In this document: piece after piece, positions 59,894 to 64,000 of the stretch | Numbering within the stretch: the stretch's first letter is position 1 | Layout of the letters: the number at the start of each line of letters is the position of its first letter | Assembly (NCBI GenBank): GCA_023105745.1 | Contig: JALGQZ010000015.1 | Coordinates: 18,948,499 to 19,012,498, forward strand | Reading direction: 5' to 3' | Length of the DNA: 64,000 nt | Origin: Austropuccinia psidii | Taxonomy: Eukaryota > Basidiomycota > Pucciniomycetes > Pucciniales > Sphaerophragmiaceae | Translations under genes and position numbers: made by a program | Notes under the pieces: generated by a model | The model's database searches: none | What the model was told of the DNA's origin: nothing | Seen by the model: only the letters and a program-made list of their open reading frames with translations

Positions 59894-61333
59894 TGTCAGG
59901 ATGAAACTATGAAAGAGTGGTAATGTAGGCTATTTACAACTCAAACTATGTTTTTGACACGGTAAAAATGCTTTAAAAGATAATAAAGTTGATGATAAAG
60001 GATTAAATTAAGATATTAAGGGCTTTACTATAGAGATATAGTGGTGGTGAGCGCTGTTGAAAGCCCTGGGTGCAGCTTTACCTGTTGGTTTACAATAATA
60101 AAGACTACAATACTTTTTAATTTAAGAGTATACCTGATTATTAAGCAAGAGTAAAACTGTTTTTGACAGTTTACTACGTAGGTTATTCAAGAGCAGGATG
60201 AGGAAAGGCTTTTGGCTGTGAAAAGCCCTCCTTTTATCCTGAAATTGAGGTGGAAAGGCTGCTAGACCTTTCCACGTAGAGGAAGTGAAGATTTTTTCAC
60301 TCTCTATGACAGGCTTGTGGTTTGAAAACAGCCTGTATACCCTGCATTGGGCTCAGATGTGGTTTTGAAACCACATATGGGCGGTTTTCACCAATACAGG
60401 GTGAAAACTTTCATCTGGGGACCTCACAGCCTGATTCTGACGTGTATGACGCGTAGAATGCTGTACAGAAACTGTATGGGACCCCAGTATTGACTGACAT
60501 ATGAGGTATTGAAGTAAAAACATGCTTCTCCGTCTATTTGACACCTCATATTCATGGTTATGAGATATTATCCCATGGTAAGGGTGTATCTGACAGCAGG
60601 TGGGATTTTGACCTTAAAATGATCATAACTCTGTCAGTTTTTAAGATATCAAGCTCAAAGTTGGTTCATTGAATAGCTCTGTATGAGCTCTACACAATGG
60701 TACCCAACTTGACATGGTTATCATTAAATATGACAAAGTTATCCCATGTACAAGTATTTTTGTACATTGGCGTGGTCTGGGCAAAAGCTGTATTAAGCTT
60801 GTTTGGCCAATAACTTCTGTTGTAGTTGAGCTATGAGGAAATGGATGGTACCATCAGATAGCTCTGATTGTGCTCTTTCCAAAAAGACCACACTTTAGGT
60901 ATCTCATACTAAAACTGTAAAAGTTAGATGAGAGGTGAATGTTTTGTTCACCCTTATTTGGCCTGAATTTGACCATAACTCAAGTAATACTAGTGCTAGC
61001 TCAGTTTGGCTAGAACCATTAGATAGCCCTGGCTTAGAGCTTCATTTTGAATACCCATTTGATGGGGTTAAGCCTCTCCTTCTAGATTTTAGATGAGAGG
61101 TGAAAATTAAGGTTTATGCTCAGCGATAACTTTGAGCAGGAATAACTTTGTTATTTCTTGTCCTATGGTGATGGGACTTATATTTTCAGAAAGGGGTAAG
61201 TTTCCTCTTTCTTTTGATACCTTTTGAGCTAATTTGGCTCAGCTCCATGTTTTGGTGGTATTTTGGCTATACCATTGGTTTATGGTATTTTGGCTGTCAT
61301 GCTTGTGCTCTGGTTTTGAGTCACAGGCTGACA
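59894..61333 (-). repeat. solo LTR, B family, inside element G LTR
   Basis: 1440 bp with a perfect 5-bp target duplication CTATT (59889-59893 and 61334-61338). Collinear with the LTRs of element B. The 12-nt-arm dyad at 60354-60379 has one mismatch (CATATG for CATCTG). Confidence 0.95.
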
Positions 61334-61601
61334 CTATTACCATTATTATCATAGTGATCTTTTATTGACAGACTGATAGAGACTGCTGAAGAAAATTCTC
61401 TAATTGAAAAGCCACAAAACTAAATAATTGATTTGTGATCTCATCAAAAAGGGTATCTTTTTCAGTATATTTAGAGGGGCAGCTAATACACCTTAGCACC
61501 CATGGTTATTGGCTAATTCTGAAATTCAAAACAGACTCACCAATAATTTCCCCCTCAAGGTAATGCCTATTATTTATCCCAAAACAAAAGGAGTTCCCAT
61601 A

Positions 61602-61750
61602 TCTGGTGTCCCAACAGTGGCTTCAAATCTCAAGTATCATTAATAAGATCACATTATCAACCTTAAAAATCATAAAAAATCAAAAAAAATCACAAATAAT
61701 CAATCAAAAAAATAATTAAAAATTAAATCATTGTTTAGATCACAATTATA
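61602..61750 (+). promoter_or_regulatory. element G primer-binding-like site and leader
   Basis: TGGTGTCCCAACAGTGG begins three bases after the LTR. It is a good primer-site candidate by position and by its TGG start; I cannot name the tRNA. A short A-rich leader follows, up to the gag ATG at 61751. Confidence 0.6.
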
Positions 61751-64000
61751 ATGGAGGAATCATCATCCTCAAAGAAGGCTCTAACCTTGGAGGAGGAATT
61801 GGAAAAAGAGCAGTCCAGAATTGAGGAATTAGGTCAGGAAGAAAGTGAAGAAGAGGATTTTTCTTATTTAGAAAATGATGAAGAATTTCAGAAGAAAAGG
61901 TTAGAATTACAGAAGGCTATGGAAAGAGCTGCAAGAAGACATGGAAAGAAGACAAAATCAAGTCAATTCTCACCTGAAGCTACTGGGGATGCAACTATTG
62001 AAAGAATGCTCAGACCCCAACAACCATCACCATCACCAACCTCAAAGACATTTGCAACATCCACACCAGGAACATTGCCAAGAGCTGCAAGAGTTGCAAA
62101 AAGGGTACATATTACAACACCAACTCAGCAACCTGAAAGAGTTACAATACCTACAAGAAAGATTGTTAAAATAAAGGCAAAAGATTATAACCTCAACTTT
62201 GATGGGAGTGATGTTGAGGATTTTATCAAGAGAGCTGAAAGGATAGCATCAATTGAAGGAGCCAATGAAAGGGATTTGGCCATGCAAATTGCATTCTGGA
62301 GTGAAGATAAAGATATCAGATATGAAATTGAAGGAATGCCAGGATATGAAATGGAGGATTGGGATCAATTGAAAAAGGAAATGATAAGTAAATGGGGAAA
62401 GGTGGAACCAGAAAGAAGACACAGGAAAGATTCATTAACAAGACTATTTAATCAAACTCAACAGGAAGGAGGAGTCAAAAGTTTGTCCCAATACAGAAAG
62501 TTTATTGGGGAATATGACATAATTTCAAAATATCTGCTGAAGTATGGGTATATCGAAAAGGAAAATGATTATCATGAAGATGTCTTTGATTCTTTATCAC
62601 CAGAAATTAGAAGTAGTGTTACTAAAGAAATGATCAAAGACAGGACCATGGTTCAAGCAAGAGATGGAGGATATATCTTACCTGAGATGGATATCCTCAG
62701 AAATTATATTGAGGCAGAATTGGAGGCAGCAGTAGTTATTAAAGGGAAATCACAATTATCAAAGTCAGATGAAATCAAAAGCAAAAAGAAAACCAGATTT
62801 GAAGATGAAAGCTGGGAGGAAGTTATCAAGCAGATGAAAGATATTACAAAGAAAATAAAGAATCCACCAGCTCAAGAGGGTCATGTTAATGAAGCACCAA
62901 AAGAAGTCAACCCAATGAAGGATGTGTTGGACCAGCTGAAATAACTATCAGAGGCTGTTAATCCACCAAAGAAGGTCTGGAAGGATAAATCAAATACACA
63001 AGGATCAGGTTTAGCACCAAATGCACAACCATTCAGACCAAGAAATACCCGCGCACCTTTACCTGCAAATTATCAACCTTATGTTCCAGCACAACTGTAT
63101 CCAAGACCACCCTTAAAATGCTATTACTGTTTTGAAAATGGTCATTCATTGACAAGATGCAGCTACCTGGCAGAAGATATGGAAAAAAGAATCGTCAGTA
63201 GGCAAGGATTGAATTTCCTTTACCCTAATTTCCAAAGAGTACCCTCAGAAGGAACCAAATCTCCAAAGGATTTAGTCAGGGAATTTGATAAGGAACAAAA
63301 AGAAATTTCAAACAAGATAATTGAAAAGGAAAAGCCTCTATCAAGACCAGAAGATCAAAAGATAGTTGAGCTGAAAAAGGAAGAAAAAGAAGTTTCAATT
63401 GCTCAAGTAGAAGACTGGGGTAATTGGGAACCACCAATAGTATCTTCACCCACTGAGATTTTGGAAACACATGCAACTCTCAGATAGACAAAGCAAAGAT
63501 TAGCTAAGCAACAAAGCCAAAATAGAGAAGATTCTCAAAGTAAAAAGCCTATACTACCAGGAACCTATCATGAGGATGAGGCTGAAGAAGAGATGAAGAT
63601 CATTGTACCAACCAAATATAAAGATAAACATACAAAAAGAGATGAAAGATTTGAAGGAACTGAAAGTAAAGAAAAAGAGAATTTTGAGGAGGAAAGTGAC
63701 AAGTTAAATAAAAGGATGGTTCACCACAAAACTGAAAAGAAAGAATCAAAACCAAAATTAGCAATTGAAAATGTGATAAAGAAAATCTTGGAACAAAAAA
63801 TTAACTTAACCTTGGAAGAAATATTATCAGTTTCACCAACCTTCATTCACAGGCTTCAAGGGATTTCTCTTGAAGAAAAGGAAGTTATCAAATCAGTTAA
63901 CACTTTGGACGTTAAAGAAGATGTTATTTCTATCAAAATTAAAGACTTTGAAAAACCAAGACTTCATTATGCCTGTCCACTTGGGTTTATGCAAGTATTT
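61751..64000 (+). pseudogene. Gag of element G, entering the protease region
   Basis: First open stretch 61751-62944 (397 codons): acidic N-terminus (EEEDFSYLENDEEF), basic linker, then a retrotransposon-Gag-like domain (LNFDGSDVEDFIKRAERIA, EDWDQLKKEMISKW, SLSQYRKFIGEYD). The same frame continues beyond TAA at 62942-62944 to the zinc knuckle CYYCFENGHSLTRC (63119-63160) and a charged linker, with a second stop (TAG near 63485) before running off at 64000 at HYACPLGFMQV, just where a protease would start. Two nonsense codons in one frame suggest a decayed copy. The gag is unlike those of A-D. Confidence 0.82.

Larger units (their letters stand above)
58090..61601 (+). repeat. element G 5' LTR, interrupted
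   Basis: TGGTATTCCATACC..GAGTTCCCATA. About 2.07 kb once the solo LTR at 59894-61333 and one target copy are removed. It includes a 137-138-bp tandem array (58631-59158) and the TATA box TATAAAT at 59214-59220. Its last bases are ATA where the solo LTR in copy 1 has ACA. Confidence 0.85.
58090..64000 (+). mobile_element. Ty3-type element G, 5' part (runs off the window)
   Basis: 5' LTR 58090-61601 (including an inserted B-type solo LTR), PBS-like TGGTGTCCCAACAGTGG at 61604, gag from 61751. The solo LTR at 3777-5487 shows the same ends. G has a different gag and primer site from A-D. It is inserted in the accessory gene of Plavaka-like copy 2. The right half lies outside, so the target duplication (left flank ACGTTG) cannot be confirmed. 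Confidence 0.85.

Overview
The window is AT-rich eukaryotic, almost certainly fungal, repeat DNA with no host gene, tRNA or rRNA that I can recognise. Short GT..AG introns, Ty3-type chromoviruses and a Plavaka/CACTA-like transposase point to a basidiomycete. Several gag-region peptides resemble, from memory, uncharacterised proteins that recur in rust fungi (Pucciniales, Austropuccinia-like). That assignment is an impression and has not been checked.

Layout. (1) 129-31040: a decayed Plavaka/CACTA-like DNA transposon (copy 1, +) with two divergent genes, broken by solo LTRs at 3777-5487 and 6893-8723, by an LTR end at 1-128, and by Ty3 element B (10344-30679, -). (2) Element B has target duplication ATGGT. 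It carries element A (11919-22612, +, target duplication GTTCT) inside its integrase/chromodomain coding region. A has two 2026-bp LTRs that differ at about 14 positions and an intact 1932-codon gag-pol, so it is the young, possibly live member. (3) 31030-32362: an LTR fragment and an orphan integrase fragment. (4) 32363-52727: old Ty3 element D (-), split by a B-type solo LTR (39943-41365) and by element C (41865-51990, +, target duplication TCTTT). (5) 52728-58089: Plavaka-like copy 2, inverted relative to copy 1. (6) 58090-64000: element G, a different Ty3 lineage entering from the right, its LTR split by another B-type solo LTR (59894-61333, target duplication CTATT).

The most interesting biology is in the 5' part of elements A, B, C and D. 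A second reading frame overlaps gag. In A, B and C it joins in frame, at the same phase, to an upstream exon through a short intron, and the gag start codon lies in the last 11-20 nt of that intron. Unspliced RNA would therefore make Gag-Pol, while spliced RNA would lose the Gag start and encode a separate, conserved protein (called ORF0 here). In A, B and D the upstream exon begins with TG directly after a splice acceptor, so the ORF0 start codon itself may be assembled as A|TG by a further splice. In A, the leader before the gag ATG contains no other ATG apart from two in the 5' LTR that are absent from the 3' LTR.

A second oddity is that the 5.8-kb gag-pol of A contains no CpG that I could find, while its LTRs keep about a dozen.
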